A stretch of 64,000 nt of DNA, taken from positions 237,709 to 301,708 of the forward strand of contig CABHOV010000034.1 of assembly GCA_902168185.1 (NCBI GenBank), in the 5' to 3' direction. Positions 17,201 to 29,900 of this stretch are shown one piece after another (positions within the stretch are counted from its first letter, which is position 1; every line of letters starts with the position of its first letter). This stretch comes from an uncultured Bacteroides sp. (lineage in GTDB: Bacteria; Bacteroidota; Bacteroidia; Cytophagales; Cyclobacteriaceae). The position numbers and the translations under genes are program-made. The notes below the pieces were generated by a model. The model did not search any database. It had not been told where the DNA came from and worked only from the letters and a program-made list of their open reading frames with translations.

Positions 17201-20200
17201 ATGGCATGACAACTTCCCGATGAACACACTGAACCGGAATATTGAATGTTGTTGGATGGAAACTACTACGGAGGATTGTGTGTCTTTTGATAAATTCCTT
17301 CCAAGTCTTTACAAATTCTTCTTCTCTTACGCTGAAGAGATCGCACTTGAGTTGATTCCGGTATGTGGCAGTTTGCTCATCATACAAGCTATGAAACAAC
17401 ATTCCTGCTTGCAGCGGACTTAATTTATGACAACTGTCTATCGACTTTCTTCTGGTCTCGCCGTTATCCAGGATCTCATCCAAAAATGAATTCAGTTCAT
17501 GGCTTTCAATTCCATCGATGCTTATTTCAGCATCAAGGCTTACGAAGACACCCTGGTCGGAAGTTAAGGTATTGTTGGACGAAGTTCCAACACCCTGCAA
17601 CTGCTGACGCTTTTGCATGGCCTCATAAATAGCGGATATAGTTTGATACGTAAACAGATCATCAACCAGAAGATCATATCCTAACTTCCTTGCCCGGCTG
17701 ACTACCTGAATAGTAACTATAGAGTCCCCGCCAAGCTCAAAGAAGTTGTCAGCAATTCCTACCTTTTCAATGCTAAGGACTTCTTGCCATATCAAAGCAA
17801 TCATCTCCTCTGTTTGGTTTCTGGGGGCCGTGTATGGCGGATTACCGTCTGTTAATGTAAGATTCTTAGATAAGGATTTTTTCTCAATTTTACCATTTGA
17901 GTTAATCGGCATTTTATCAATACGAACAACCGAATTTGGAATCATGAATTCTGGCAAATGACTCTTGAGGAATCCAAGGACAGCCTGTTCATCAAAAGTG
18001 GCATCGGTTGTTATGTAGGCAATTAATCGCTTTATTTTATTGTGGTCTTCCGACGAAATGACCGCACATTCACGAATTCCGGGTGCATTTATCAGTATAT
18101 GTTCGATCTCCCCGAGTTCCACCCTATATCCTCGAATCTTAACCTGATTATCAGCTCGGCCCACAAATTCAATGTTTCCATCGAATACCCACCGAGCAAG
18201 ATCGCCTGTACGATAAAGTTTTACTGTGGGATCAAAGGGATTAACTATGAAATTCTCCTCAGTAAGCCTTGCGTTGTTCAAATAGCCCCTGGCCAGTTGA
18301 GGGCCTCCAATAAATATTTCGCCAGTGACACCAACGGGTTGTGGCTTTAAGTCTTGGCTAAGGATAAAAATTTGGTTATTGGGAATCGGCACTCCCACCG
18401 GTAATGACCTGTCTGGTTTTAGCGTTGCCTTTTGATCCGCTTTATACATTGCTACTGATACCGCGGCTTCAGTAGGTCCATATTTATTATAAAAATCACA
18501 TTTATTGATCCATCTCTCGGCAAGATCCGGGAAACAAAGTTCACCAGCAGAAACAACGCGCTTCACTGATGGAAATACGACATCTGAAATTGCACGAAGA
18601 TAAGAAGGTGTCGCATGAAGATGTGTAACTTGATTATTGCTCACCAGCTCCTCCAATAGATGTTTATCCAACTTGACATGATCTGGAACCAACAATAGTC
18701 TTGCACCACTCTTGAAAGCCAAAAAGATTTGTTCTACGGAAGCGTCAAAACAGAAATTTGCCAGTTGGAGAATACCTTCATCTTGTTTAACATCAAACAA
18801 CTTCCAAATCATGGATATATAGCCTGCGACACTCTTATGTTCAAGCATCACACCTTTCGGTGTTCCCGTCGTACCAGAGGTATACATTACATAGGCAAGA
18901 CCGTTTTCACTGACTTCCGGATTTGTCAAGTTTGTTGACTCAACGGCAATTACATTCCAAATTTTACTAATGTTTAAAACGTTAATGGTACTCTCAACGT
19001 GTGAACAAAATGTATCATCTGTAACAAGTATATTCGCTCGGATGTCTTCCAAAATAAAGGAAACACGTTGTTGAGGATATTTCGGATCAATGGGAACATA
19101 CGCAGCTCCGGCTTTTAGAATTCCAAGAATTCCGACGATCATTTCTATTGATCGCGAAACGGAAATGGGAACTAAATCATCCTTCTTTACTCCGTGTTTT
19201 CGCAAGAAGTTTGCAACCTGATTTGACTTCAAATCCAGATCATGATATGAAATTTTCTCTGCTCCAAAAACCACAGCGGTTTGTTGAGGTGATGCTGCGG
19301 CCTGTTCAATGAAAATATCAACCAATGTCTTTGCTGGCTCCTGGAATGCCTCTGTTTGGTAAAATTGATAGAGCAACTTTGACTCATCACCGGAAGGATA
19401 GAGATTAACTTCACGCAATAGCTGATCTCCGCTGTTCAAAAACTGCGACAAGACATTTTGAAAATGTTCTTTAATTTGTTGAACATACGAAGTCTCAAGA
19501 ATTTCTCCTTTGTAGATAAATTGAATGGTTATCTCCAGATCAAGTGAAAATCTAATAAGTAGTGGATAGTTAGAGGTCTGTTCAATGCTAGAAACATTCT
19601 CTACTTTCAAAGACCAGTCTTTCGAATTAACTAATTTGGAAACCGGGTAATTCTGAAATACCATGATCGTATCAAACAAGTCAGTATTCAACGAAGACCA
19701 GCGTTGGATATCTGCAAGAGATGAATACTGATATTTCCTGGATTTAACATGACTCAATTGTATATTCCGAAGCCACTCCCCTATACGCTCGTCTCCCGTT
19801 GAGACAGACCTTAATGGAAGTGTATTAATATACATTCCGACTTTCCGTTCGACATTGGGCAGGTCTTCTGGTCTACCGGAGACAACCACGCCGAAGTTGA
19901 CATCTGATTCTCCTGTATATTTATGCAGCATCCAGAGCCAAACACCCTGCATGAGTGTATTTGTTGTGATTCTGGTTTTCTTTGCAAATACATCTATAGC
20001 TTTGGCTACACTTTCATTTAAAACAAGAACCTCTTCGTTGAACTTCTCTACAGATTTAGTCCTTTTAGTTGATTGCAAAACAAAAGGAAGAAGCGTTGCT
20101 CTTTCAACGTTGTGCAAATAGTTCTCCCAATACAATTTTTCCCCTTCTAGATCTCTCGATTCAATGTACCGTATATACTCCTCGTAACGATCCTCAACAA

Positions 20201-20909
20201 CAACGGGCAGGTCTATCGACTGGATCAACATTTCATATGTTTTCAGAAATTCTTCCATAAGTATTGGAAGTGACCAGCCATCATGAATGATGTGATGATA
20301 CGTCCAGAGCATTCGGCTTATCCTATCTGAAATTCGTATTATCATGACACGCATCAATGGAGCGCAAGAAAAGTCGAAACGTTTTTTATACTCCTGCATT
20401 TCAAGAGAACGAATTGAGGTGGCACAATCTGGCTCATCAACATTTCTTAAATCGACAAATTCTATAGGGACTTCTATATGACGGTGAACCCGCTGCGTTG
20501 GCATGTTTAACTCGTCATATGAAAAGCTGCTGCGCAGAATAGTGTGATTCTTTACCAAACTATTCCAGCTTCCAACAAATGCTGATTCGTTTAGGTCTAC
20601 CAAATCGCACTTAAATTGATTACAATATGCACCCGATTCAGCCTCGTAAATATCATGGAACAGCATTCCTAGCTGTAAAGGGCTTAGCTTGTAGGTTGCC
20701 TCAATATCTGACGTCGGGCTCTCACCACCCTGCAGGTATTGTATAATCGCTTTTTTATTTGAACGGATATATTGAAAGACTTCTTCATTTTGAGCAGCGT
20801 CTTGACTGCCTGAATTACTTCTTTTTTGCTTAAGAATAAGCTGATCATTATTGACAGCCAAGAATAGATTACTGGCTTTCAATTTCTCAAGAAATTCGGG
20901 AATCCTCAT
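14226..20909 (-). CDS. Non-ribosomal peptide synthetase, two modules (dock-C-A-T-C-A-T), 'NRPS-E'
   Basis: This 2227-aa protein starts with a TubC-like docking domain (1-60). Two modules follow: C (about 70-510, HHIIHDGWS), A (about 525-1020), T (GGDSI, about 1050-1120), a 60-residue linker, C (about 1185-1620, HHLLHDGWS), A (about 1640-2130) and T (GGDSL, about 2150-2220). It ends after the T domain without a thioesterase. Both C domains open with LSPLQ-x-GMLFH, the hallmark of D-residue-accepting (DCL) domains; the HH-x4-GD extension of dual E/C domains is missing and no E domain is present. By-eye codes are DAEHVAKVSK (no clear match) and DATKIGEVGK (close to the Asn code DLTKLGEVGK). The C-terminal T must hand its peptide to another protein, most simply the thioesterase-bearing NRPS at 47-51 kb. 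It lies 18 nt after the preceding NRPS gene. Confidence 0.9.
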   Translation of the reverse strand: MRIPEFLEKLKASNLFLAVNNDQLILKQKRSNSGSQDAAQNEEVFQYIRSNKKAIIQYLQGGESPTSDIEATYKLSPLQLGMLFHDIYEAESGAYCNQFKCDLVDLNESAFVGSWNSLVKNHTILRSSFSYDELNMPTQRVHRHIEVPIEFVDLRNVDEPDCATSIRSLEMQEYKKRFDFSCAPLMRVMIIRISDRISRMLWTYHHIIHDGWSLPILMEEFLKTYEMLIQSIDLPVVVEDRYEEYIRYIESRDLEGEKLYWENYLHNVERATLLPFVLQSTKRTKSVEKFNEEVLVLNESVAKAIDVFAKKTRITTNTLMQGVWLWMLHKYTGESDVNFGVVVSGRPEDLPNVERKVGMYINTLPLRSVSTGDERIGEWLRNIQLSHVKSRKYQYSSLADIQRWSSLNTDLFDTIMVFQNYPVSKLVNSKDWSLKVENVSSIEQTSNYPLLIRFSLDLEITIQFIYKGEILETSYVQQIKEHFQNVLSQFLNSGDQLLREVNLYPSGDESKLLYQFYQTEAFQEPAKTLVDIFIEQAAASPQQTAVVFGAEKISYHDLDLKSNQVANFLRKHGVKKDDLVPISVSRSIEMIVGILGILKAGAAYVPIDPKYPQQRVSFILEDIRANILVTDDTFCSHVESTINVLNISKIWNVIAVESTNLTNPEVSENGLAYVMYTSGTTGTPKGVMLEHKSVAGYISMIWKLFDVKQDEGILQLANFCFDASVEQIFLAFKSGARLLLVPDHVKLDKHLLEELVSNNQVTHLHATPSYLRAISDVVFPSVKRVVSAGELCFPDLAERWINKCDFYNKYGPTEAAVSVAMYKADQKATLKPDRSLPVGVPIPNNQIFILSQDLKPQPVGVTGEIFIGGPQLARGYLNNARLTEENFIVNPFDPTVKLYRTGDLARWVFDGNIEFVGRADNQVKIRGYRVELGEIEHILINAPGIRECAVISSEDHNKIKRLIAYITTDATFDEQAVLGFLKSHLPEFMIPNSVVRIDKMPINSNGKIEKKSLSKNLTLTDGNPPYTAPRNQTEEMIALIWQEVLSIEKVGIADNFFELGGDSIVTIQVVSRARKLGYDLLVDDLFTYQTISAIYEAMQKRQQLQGVGTSSNNTLTSDQGVFVSLDAEISIDGIESHELNSFLDEILDNGETRRKSIDSCHKLSPLQAGMLFHSLYDEQTATYRNQLKCDLFSVREEEFVKTWKEFIKRHTILRSSFHPTTFNIPVQCVHREVVMPLDIIDLQHLAPEEQLLKVISVEDADLKQGFDFTYAPLMRVTLLRLTESNYRMLWTSHHLLHDGWSLPLMMEEFLSIYDSLATGKPLEKVPEDRYADYIEFLDQRDKLAEESYWRRHLDGIEQGSLLPFMENSSNRNKGIGNYSEETLSIDADVTQQIRSFAKRHHITVNTLMQGVWSFMLHKYTNSSDIVFGVVTSGRPESLSNVEKRIGMYINTLPLRSLLSDETEVTEWLSKMQQAQLNSRKHQYASLVDIQRWIGIQGDLFDSILAFQNFPVRKIVSENKWQLKVDNLLVQEQSNYPLYITIGAFETINVHFFYNTILLKPFFARQMKLDFQTVLSQFISGDKLRLGDIKILDRKVYHKIVDEFNQTAVPRVQKQTIIDLFDFQVAKTPENIAVVFGSEILSYRDLGIRSNQLGYYLMEQGVRPDDVVPVLLPRSVNMVVAILAILKAGAAYLPIDPLYPSERINFMLSDAHAKIVLHAGSFKNKIGTEMKCINIDDKSDVVESQNPGHLNHSQSTSLAYVIYTSGSTGSPKGVMIEHLNLLNYVLYGERYYLNKNSETGGSYAHLTYTFDASITSLFVPLISGKKVVLAPVSTHDIFTDPAFRQNAPYDFIKITPGQIPLLEQGSVSPEFQLTKRIIIGGEQLHYDQIGPLLTQFAGIEIINEYGPTEATVGCCTYSVFAGNQNNVAEESVVPVGKPIDNVKIYILDVKGDPVPIGVTGEIYISGSQVARGYLNNQKLTEEKFIVNTFTEGKLYKTGDFGKWLPDGNIVFIGRADEQVKIRGYRIELAEIEHTLRKIQGVQDAKVVSSTRQSTTAAVLIGFVVLTHSGKLAGESMDSLANEKERVVALQNALGDLIPNYMMLHEIVIVDQIPLTREGKVDRKMLLSKLTKVTSTENMRPLTELEVQLCEIWKQLLGLDSINIKDDFFELGGDSLLSIQLISRIRKNLNAEISISTFFELNTIENLARFIELNHRPDVEIGGLETVRL

Positions 20910-20927
20910 AGGGTAGATGACACAGAA

Positions 20928-23900
20928 TTAAAAAATCATTATGTTTTCAGAATTATCAGAATCGCGATCTTCTTTATCCAACACAACAGATAAATCCTGC
21001 GCCTTTTCTGATGTGTGCATGTTGCTTTCTGGAGATTCTACCCGATCGCGTTTCTCTTCAACAACATTCGAGAGCTGAGCAATGGTTTGATGAATAAAGA
21101 CATCTTCAACCTGCAGTTGATAACCGAGCTTTCGCAGCCTACTTACAATTTGTATTGTATTGATAGAGTTTCCTCCCAGCTCAAAAAAATTATCGTTTAT
21201 TCCGACTTGTTCAACACCTAATAACTCCTGCCATAAAATTGACATATTCAACTGCACTTCATTGGTAGGGGGTACATATTGAGTAGTGGACAAAGGTCCG
21301 CTTGCCTTATTCTCCATCAGGTGCTTTCGATCCACTTTCCCATTCCTTGTCAACGGAATTACCGGAACATCAATAATGGCAGAAGGAATCATGTATCCCG
21401 GAAGCTTACTTCGGAGAAACGTATTAATGAAGCCCAAGTCAAAACTGTCAGATACTACGTAGGCCGTTAGGACTTTATTCTTCAAAACATCTTCACCAGC
21501 CATCACTACGCATTGTTTCACAATGGAGCACATACCTATCGTAGTCTCAACTTCACCAATTTCAACGCGATTCCCTCGTATTTTGACTTGGTCATCTGCT
21601 CGTCCTAAGAATTCAATATTTCCATCCAACGTCCACCGTGCAAGGTCACCTGTTCTATATAGTCTCGCTCCTTTGTCGGCGCTAAATGGATTAGGGATAA
21701 AACGCTCGTTGGTTAGCTCGACTCTTTTCCAATAACCTCTGGCGAGTTGTACCCCTCCGATGCAGAGCTCTCCAACCATGCCTATGCCGCACAACTGCTG
21801 ATCTCCTGACAGAATGTGAAGCTCCGTGTTGCTTATCGGTTTCCCAATAGGCGGTAGGATTCCGTCCATGTAATCATCCTGAAGGACCTCATACCAACTT
21901 ACCACATGCGTTTCAGACGGGCCATAATAATTTAGCAGACGACAACGTGTCTCAGAAGTAAAGGCCTGTATTTGTTCATTTAGTTTTAGCTGTTCTCCCG
22001 CTGTAAAAATGGCTCGTATCGTCTCCGGGAAAACACCTTCGTCCACTGCGCACCGACACAAATTGTTAAGGACTACATAGGGAATAAATAGATAATTTAC
22101 TTGGTAATCAATGATGGTTTGAAGTAATGAGAAAATGTCTTTTCGTTTTTGAGAATCAACTAAAACCACTGACCCACCAAAGCAAATTGCAGAAAATATT
22201 TCCTGAAAGGACGCATCAAATCCTAGACTGGCAAATTGGAGTACTTTTCCTTTATTTCCCTTTACTATGTCCTGTTCGTGCCACAATAACAGGTTAAACA
22301 ATGCGCGATCTTCTAACGCGACACCTTTCGGTACACCGGTTGAGCCGGATGTATAAATCACATACAGAAGACTCGATGGATCATCAACCCGCTGAGCGAG
22401 AGTTTCGGATTCCAATTGAATTTCACTCCAATCTCTTTCGATATCAATTATTTTTACGGCTTGATTGTCAACATCAATAAGTCCGATTCCCTTTGTATCG
22501 GCCAAAATAATTGATGCGTTTGCATCCTCAATCATAAATCGGATTCTGTCTTTGGGGTAGTCTGAATCTAACGGCACATAAGCTCCTCCTGCCTTCAAAA
22601 TTCCCAGGATACCGACTACCATGGCAAAAGAACGGTCAATACAAACGGGAACAAGCACGTCTTGCTTAACCCCTCTAGCCGTCAGGTAATTTGCGAGCTT
22701 ATTCGATTTTGAGTTTAACTCTCGATACGTTAAGTGCATGCCATTTTTTTCAACCGCTATATCATCCGGTGTTTTACTGGCTTGTTCTTCAAATAAACTG
22801 ATAACGGTGCGGTCATTGCCGTAGGACATTGCTGTTTGATTAAATTCAGTAATGACCTTAATTTTTTCCTGCGGTTCAACTAAGCCAAGCTCGGAAACAG
22901 GCGTTAAAACGTTTTCTACGATTGAGTTGAGAAGGTTTTGGTAATGAAGGAGAAAATATTCAATTGTTTCTTGTTTAAAAAGATCTGTGCAGTACGCAGC
23001 ATTCAAGTGTATTCCATCCGCGAGTTCTGTTACACTAAAATCGATATCAAATCGTGACGTGTCGGTTACAATATCAAGACCGGTAATTTTCGCATTGCCT
23101 AATTCGATTTTTTGAGCTTTGGGCGTATTTTGCATTACAAACAAAATTTGAAATATTGGACTTCGGCTCATGTCCCTAGGCACTTTCAACGCTTCAACCA
23201 CCTTTTCAAATGGCACTTCCTGATTTTGGTACGCCTCGAGTGTTGTCGTTTTAACTTTGCTTAGAAATTCCTTAAAAGTATCTACTGGAGAAATTTCAGA
23301 TCGCAACGCTAGCGTATTTACAAAAAATCCGATTAGCGGTTCCAACTCCTGTTGCTGCCGTCCTGCGATCGCCGTACCTACACAAATATCTTTTTGACCG
23401 GAATATCGATAAAGCAATGTTTTAAATGCAGCTAACAGAAGCATGAACATCGTGCATTCCTCCTGAATACTTAGTTCCCGGATTTTATTGGTAAGATCAA
23501 CGCTTAACGTAACCGAGACCTCGTGGCCCTTCCTGCTCTGGTAAGCTTTTCTTGCAAAATCCGTAGGAAAATTAAGAGGTCCCAAATCCTCCAATTTGTT
23601 TGTCCAGTATTGTAATTTGTTTTTATACAAATCACTTTGCGCAATTGTCCGTTGCCAAAGTGCATAGTCAGCAAACTGCAGAGAAATGAATGGCAGCTTC
23701 GAAGGTCGCCTCTCATAATAAGATCGATAAAGTTCGATCAGCTCATTTACCAATAGCGAAACCGACCACCCGTCGAAAGCAATGTGATGTAAAACCACAA
23801 GCAATTGGTGTTCGACATTGGAGACACCAATGACGTGTACCCGAAGCTTCATGTCGGCAGCCAAATCAAAAGGAACCTTTATTATACTCGATATATAGGT

Positions 23901-26900
23901 TGATACATCAATAGCATCTTGTGCTCTTTTTTCATTGGAGATATACTCAATGCTCCATTCGGTCACCGGTTTTACTTTCTGAAAGCCAACCCCATTCTTT
24001 TCAACAATTACCGTCCGAAGTATTTCGTGCCGCCTGATGATTTCCCTAAATGCTGATTCTAAAAAGCGCACATCCACATCGCCTTCCAATTGAAACAACC
24101 AAGGCATATGATATTGTGTGCTTCCCTGGAGTTTATCGATGAACCAAAGACGTTCCTGGGAGAACGACAGGGGAATATCACCAGACCGATTTTGTACTGT
24201 AAGCAATGGCATTGCTTCATTATCGGCGCTTCGCTCTACACCAGACGATAATTCAGCAATAGTCGGATACATAAAGAAATCATTCAAGCTAACTTCGCGT
24301 TTCAATTTCTTTCTAATCAATGACACCGCGCGGGTTGCCAGCAGCGAGTGGCCTCCCATTTCAAAAAAATTATCATGGATGCCGACCTGATCAACTTCAA
24401 GAACGTCCTTCCATACTTCCGCCATTGCTTTTTCAATATCCGTAGTAGGTTCAACGTGTTTGGCCGAAGTTTCCTCTATTTGAAAAACTGGTAAAGCTTT
24501 TTTATCAATCTTTCCGGTTGAGGTTAAAGGCAAGGAATCTATCCTCATGAAGACAGATGGAACCATATACTCTGGCAATCGTGCTTCCAGAAAGGATTGA
24601 ACTGAATTCCTCTGATAGGTGTCGTCCGTCACTACATAGGCGATCAGTCTAACGCTTTGAGTTTTATCAAGTATACCCACGACTGCGCATTGCAGAACAG
24701 AAGGCGCAAGCCGCAGCGTGTTCTCCACTTCCCCTGGTTCAACTCTGTATCCTCTAATCTTTAATTGATCATCAACTCTACCTATATATTCAATGTTACC
24801 ATTCGACAGCCACCGTCCCAGGTCTCCTGTTTTATACATCTTTCCATTAACCTGATGATTAAATCTTTCTAGCAAAAAATTGGCATCATTTAGTTCAGGG
24901 CGATTTAGATATCCGCGGGCAACCTGCACTCCTGCTATAAATAGCTCCCCAGGTATGCCAATCGGTGCTATATTTCCAAAATCGTCTACTATATAGATTC
25001 GCGTATTATCAATGGGTTTTCCGATTGGTACAGAGACATAACCTTCAGTTACATTGCCAGACCACTTATAGATCGCAGCAGTAACGGTGGTTTCTGTCGG
25101 TCCATACTTGTTATAGAAATCACAAATTCCTATCCATTTTTCAACTAAACTTATTCCACATATTTCACCACCCGATATGACCCTTCTTAGCGCTCCATAC
25201 CTTGAAGCTTTCAACACATTGAGAAAGGAAGGTGTGGCTTGCAAATGAGTAATTCCTTTTTCAATCAGATAATTCTCAAACAGGGTGAGATCTTTTCGGA
25301 TATAATTAGGAATCAAAACACAACACGCTTCATTGACTAACGGCAAAAAAATCTGTTCGACCGATGGATCAAAACAATAGTTATAAAATTGAAGGATACG
25401 TTCACTTTCTCCGATGCCAAAGATTCTCGACTGATGCATTACGAAATTATACATAGCGCCATGCTCAATCATCACTCCCTTTGGTACACCTGTGGAGCCC
25501 GATGTATAAATGACGTACATCAAGTGATTCTGGCTACTGATGGACTTCGGCCTTGTTGTTGGGAATGAACTTATTTTATCCGATTCTTTATCAATTTCTA
25601 TGACTCTTAAATCCCGTAAGGTTGAGGGCAGCAAGGCCGTCAGCTGTGAAGTCGTCACCACAATTTTTGCACGCACATCATTTACAATAAATTGAATACG
25701 CTCCATGGGGTACTGCGGATCAATTGGAACATAAGCTGCTCCCGCTTTCAAAACACCAAGTATAGCGACAATCATGTCGAACGAACGCTCGAAGCAAATT
25801 GGAATCATATCTTCCATTTTGACGTCGTTCTCGATCAGGTAGTTTGCCAACTGGTTACTCTGGTTATTCAATTCCTGATATGTTAAACCACTATTTTGAA
25901 TTTCAAGAGCATATTTCTCCGGTACCCGATTAGCGCATTCTTCAAACAGGTCAATTAATGTTTGATCTGACCTATGACTCATCACTGTCGAATTGAATCG
26001 TTTCAATACTGTCTCCATCTCAGAATCTGACAACATATTCAACTCTCCTACTGCGCTTGCAGGTGATGCAACGATCGATTTCAGAAGATTTTCAAAGTGA
26101 GAAAACATCCGATCAATCGTCTCAGGCTTAAATAAATCGACGCAATACACTATATCAATGTGTATTTCACCTTGAACCTCTGTGAGACTAAAATTCAGGT
26201 CAAATCGTGACGTAAGCGTTTGATTATCCTCAGGAATTAAGGTAAGATTTTCAAATTCCAACTTTTCAACTTGAGGTGTATTCTGCATAAGAAATTGCAC
26301 CTGGTACAAGGGAGTCCTGCTTACATCACGATGAACATCTAATGCTTCAACTACTTTTTCGAATGGCACCTCTTGATTCTGATAAGCCTCTACAGTTGTT
26401 TGCTTGACGCTTTTCAGGAGGCTTACAAAATTTCCTTTGCCATCAATATTTGTACGCAGTGCAACTGTATTTATAAAAAAGCCAATCAGATCTTCGATTT
26501 CCTTTTGTTGTCGGCCTGCCATTGCCGTGCCCACACAAATATCCGTTTGTCTGGTATACCTGTATAGTAAAACCTTGAATGCCGCAAGCATCGTCATAAA
26601 CAATGTTGTCCCTTCAATACGGCTTAACTCTGCGAGTTGATCAATCAATTCCTTTCCTAACGTGCGAGATATTTTCTGGCCCCGTGTACTTTGTTTAGGC
26701 CCGCGTTGATAGTCGGTGAGTAAATCTAACGGAGCTACATTGCTTAGTTTTTTCTTCCAATACTGGAGCTTCTCGGCTATAACTTCGTTTTGCAAATTTG
26801 ACTGTTGCCATACGGCATAATCAGAATATTGAAGCGATGTCGGAGATAGTTTAGGTCGTTGATTATTATTGAAAAAACCATAAAGGGCTACAAGTTCCTT

Positions 26901-29900
26901 CACAAAGACTGACACCGACCAGCCGTCGAACGCGATATGATGCAATATTGCCAATAGTACATGTTCGGTCGGAGATACTTTTATCAGATGTATCCGTAAC
27001 ATCATATCGGACGTCAAGTCAAAGGGCTTCAGAATTTCTTGTGCTACATAGGACGAAAGGTCTTTGCCTTCTTCTAGCAAATCTATTTCTGTGACGCGTT
27101 TCATATCCCATTTTTCTTCAGTCACAATCGTCTGGAATCCAACCCCGTCCTTTTCAAGAAAAACGGTTCGCAATATTTCGTGCCTTTTTACGATTTCCCT
27201 AAATGTCGCTTCAAGCGCAGTCTGATTGAGATCCCCTAAAATTCGAAAGACCCAGTGCATGTGATACTGTACACTTCCTTGGAGTTTATCAATAAACCAA
27301 AGTCGTTCCTGTGCAAATGACAAGGGGATGTCTTCCAATACTGATCGTCGCTGTATTGCCGGAAGCGGCGGCTTTACGCCATCCTTTTTAAGATGCTCTG
27401 ACAATGATGCTATCGTCGGATACAGGAAAAAATCATTTAGACTGAGCTCCGTCTTTAGACTTCTTCTTATCATGGAAACCACACGTGTGGCAAGGAGAGA
27501 GTGTCCTCCGATTTCGAAGAAATTATCGTGAATACTAATTCTGTTTAGATCTAAAAGTTCTTGCCAGATCGATGCTATTTTTTCTTCCATCTCCGTGCGC
27601 GGAGACACATGATTGATCCCTTCTGCATTATTTACATCCTGACGCTCCATTAAGAAATTCCGATCCGTTTTACCATTGGCCGTTAACGGGAGTTGTGGCA
27701 CTACGGTCAGTAATGAAGGTGTCATATACTCTGGTAGCTCATTCTTGAGGAACTCCCGAACTTCCCGCTGAAGTTCCAACCCAACTTCTGTAATCAGCGG
27801 GTTATTGGACAGCGCATCGTCACTACCCGCAGGATGATCATATCCTTGGTGGGTACAATTGCCAATTGGATGACGGGATAAAACCAGATTGAATTTTAAC
27901 GGATCTTCATGAATCTGAAATTTCGTATGGTAGCCTTTATTCAATGCCTCATCAACTATCTCCTTTACCAAATCCATTTCAGGGATGTCAGTCAAGTTGT
28001 GTTTTAGCAAATCGCCTGTTGTCATTACCTCATCATCGACTAACCCTGACTGCAGATTAAACTCCCTCCTTAATCGAAAATTCAGAACACCTTTTAACCC
28101 GATCAAACCAGTACTCGTTTCTACCTCCCGGAAAAGCTCTTCACGCATTCCTGTATTTCTTGAGTCTCGCCAGGAAATAGGCTCAGCAGTAACATCCCCT
28201 ATATGAATCACAACGGTATAACGATATAGTGTCAATTCATTCTCATGACTACCTTGCTTCCATTGTATATCAACATGAGAAATCTCAGGATAGTGAGCGC
28301 GTAAACCATAAAAATACTCTGGAGAAAAACATAACTCCTCTTCCCACATTATCTCCTGATTCAACCCCCATTCAAATTCGCGTTTACTTAACCCGCTCTG
28401 AACTTTCTCAAGATATAGACGCCCCTTAAATAATTTCAACAACCGATGATCTCGAACATCTCCTATTATAATCCGTCCCTTGCCTTTTAATATACCTATA
28501 CTTTTCTCAACCAGTTTTGTAAGGTAGTCTGCACCTGGAAAATATTGAACTACTGAGTTTATGATAATCGTATCAATGGATTCATCAGAAGCCAGCGACA
28601 ACTCATGAGCTGGACAGACAAACAAGGTGGTCGGGCTATAGGGACGAACTCGTTTTGATATGCGATTTTGAATCTGTCTTATTGAAGAATTCGATAGATC
28701 CGTTCCGATATATTTACTCACTTTCTCCGACAGTGCGTAATATATCAATCCCGTACCACATCCAATCTCAAGAACCTCCTGCGTTTGGTCTAGATCTATC
28801 ACTCTTACAATATCCGACAACCACTCCCGCATTTGGTCTTCAGGTATTGCCTTACCCGTGAAGCTATCATTCCATCCAATGATGTTAAACTCTTCTTCCA
28901 CATCTGCTGAGGTTTCTGTCTTTCCATATTCAGACTCATATAATGTCCGCCAGCTCTCAAGCTGCTTAAGATACATCAGAGCCGATTTCTCCTTCACAAC
29001 TTCTGCATCGGCAACAAAGTAGCCAACAAGACTGTTGAGACCTAAGCTATCCTTTTTTACTACCACGCAGCTGGCAGAAATTTGTCGCATGCTATTCAAC
29101 ACCGATTCCACTTCACCCAATTCAATGCGATAGCCTCTGACCTTAACCTGGTCATCTATACGACCCAGGTACTCTATATTGCCGTCAGACCGCCAACGTG
29201 CAAGATCCCCCGTCTTATACATGCGTGAACCTGGAATTGGGCTAAAGGGATCTTCAACAAAACGCTCTGCCGTCAATTCCGGCTGATTCAAATAGCCCCG
29301 TGCAACACCTGCTCCTCCAACATACAACTCCCCGGTAACACCTATAGGCAACAACGTCAAGTATTCATCCAGAATATACATGGCAACGTTAGCTATTGGT
29401 CTTCCTATGGGAATACTCTTCAGTCCAGAGTTACTTAGATCCGATAACCTTAAGGTGTAAACGCTACATCCTACAGTTGCCTCTGTAGGCCCATACTCAT
29501 TCACAATTTCTATATCTAAACTTCTTTGACTTAGAATTTTTAGATGACCAGAGTTAAGTGCTTCACCTCCTATGATCAATTTCTTTACAGTTCCCTGTTG
29601 TATCTCCTCGTTCACCAAAGGCAATTGTGACGGAGTTAATTTTAAGAAGTGGTAAGGAGCATTTTTTGCAAATGATGGAGACTTCAATATTTCAATTTGA
29701 TTACTATCCCCCAGAACAACCGGATTACCTGTTATTAAGGGAACAAACATCGATGTTAAGCAAGCATCAAAGGTGAATGGAAGTTGAAGGAAACTAGCCG
29801 CCAGCGTAGATCCATCTTGAACATAGAAATCTTTAACGGCCAACAAATAGTTAACGATGTTACTGTGTTCCACCATTACTCCCTTTGGCTTACCCGTAGA

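Noticed and set aside
14226..20909. Dual epimerization/condensation domains in NRPS-E
   Set aside because: The second His and the GD of the HH-x4-GD motif are missing in both domains, so a dual function is not supported by sequence.
27985..28861. Plus-strand open frames inside NRPS-D that are identical to frames at 32418-33294
   Set aside because: They are antisense shadows of the 1.89-kb repeat; their identity only reflects the duplicated NRPS sequence.
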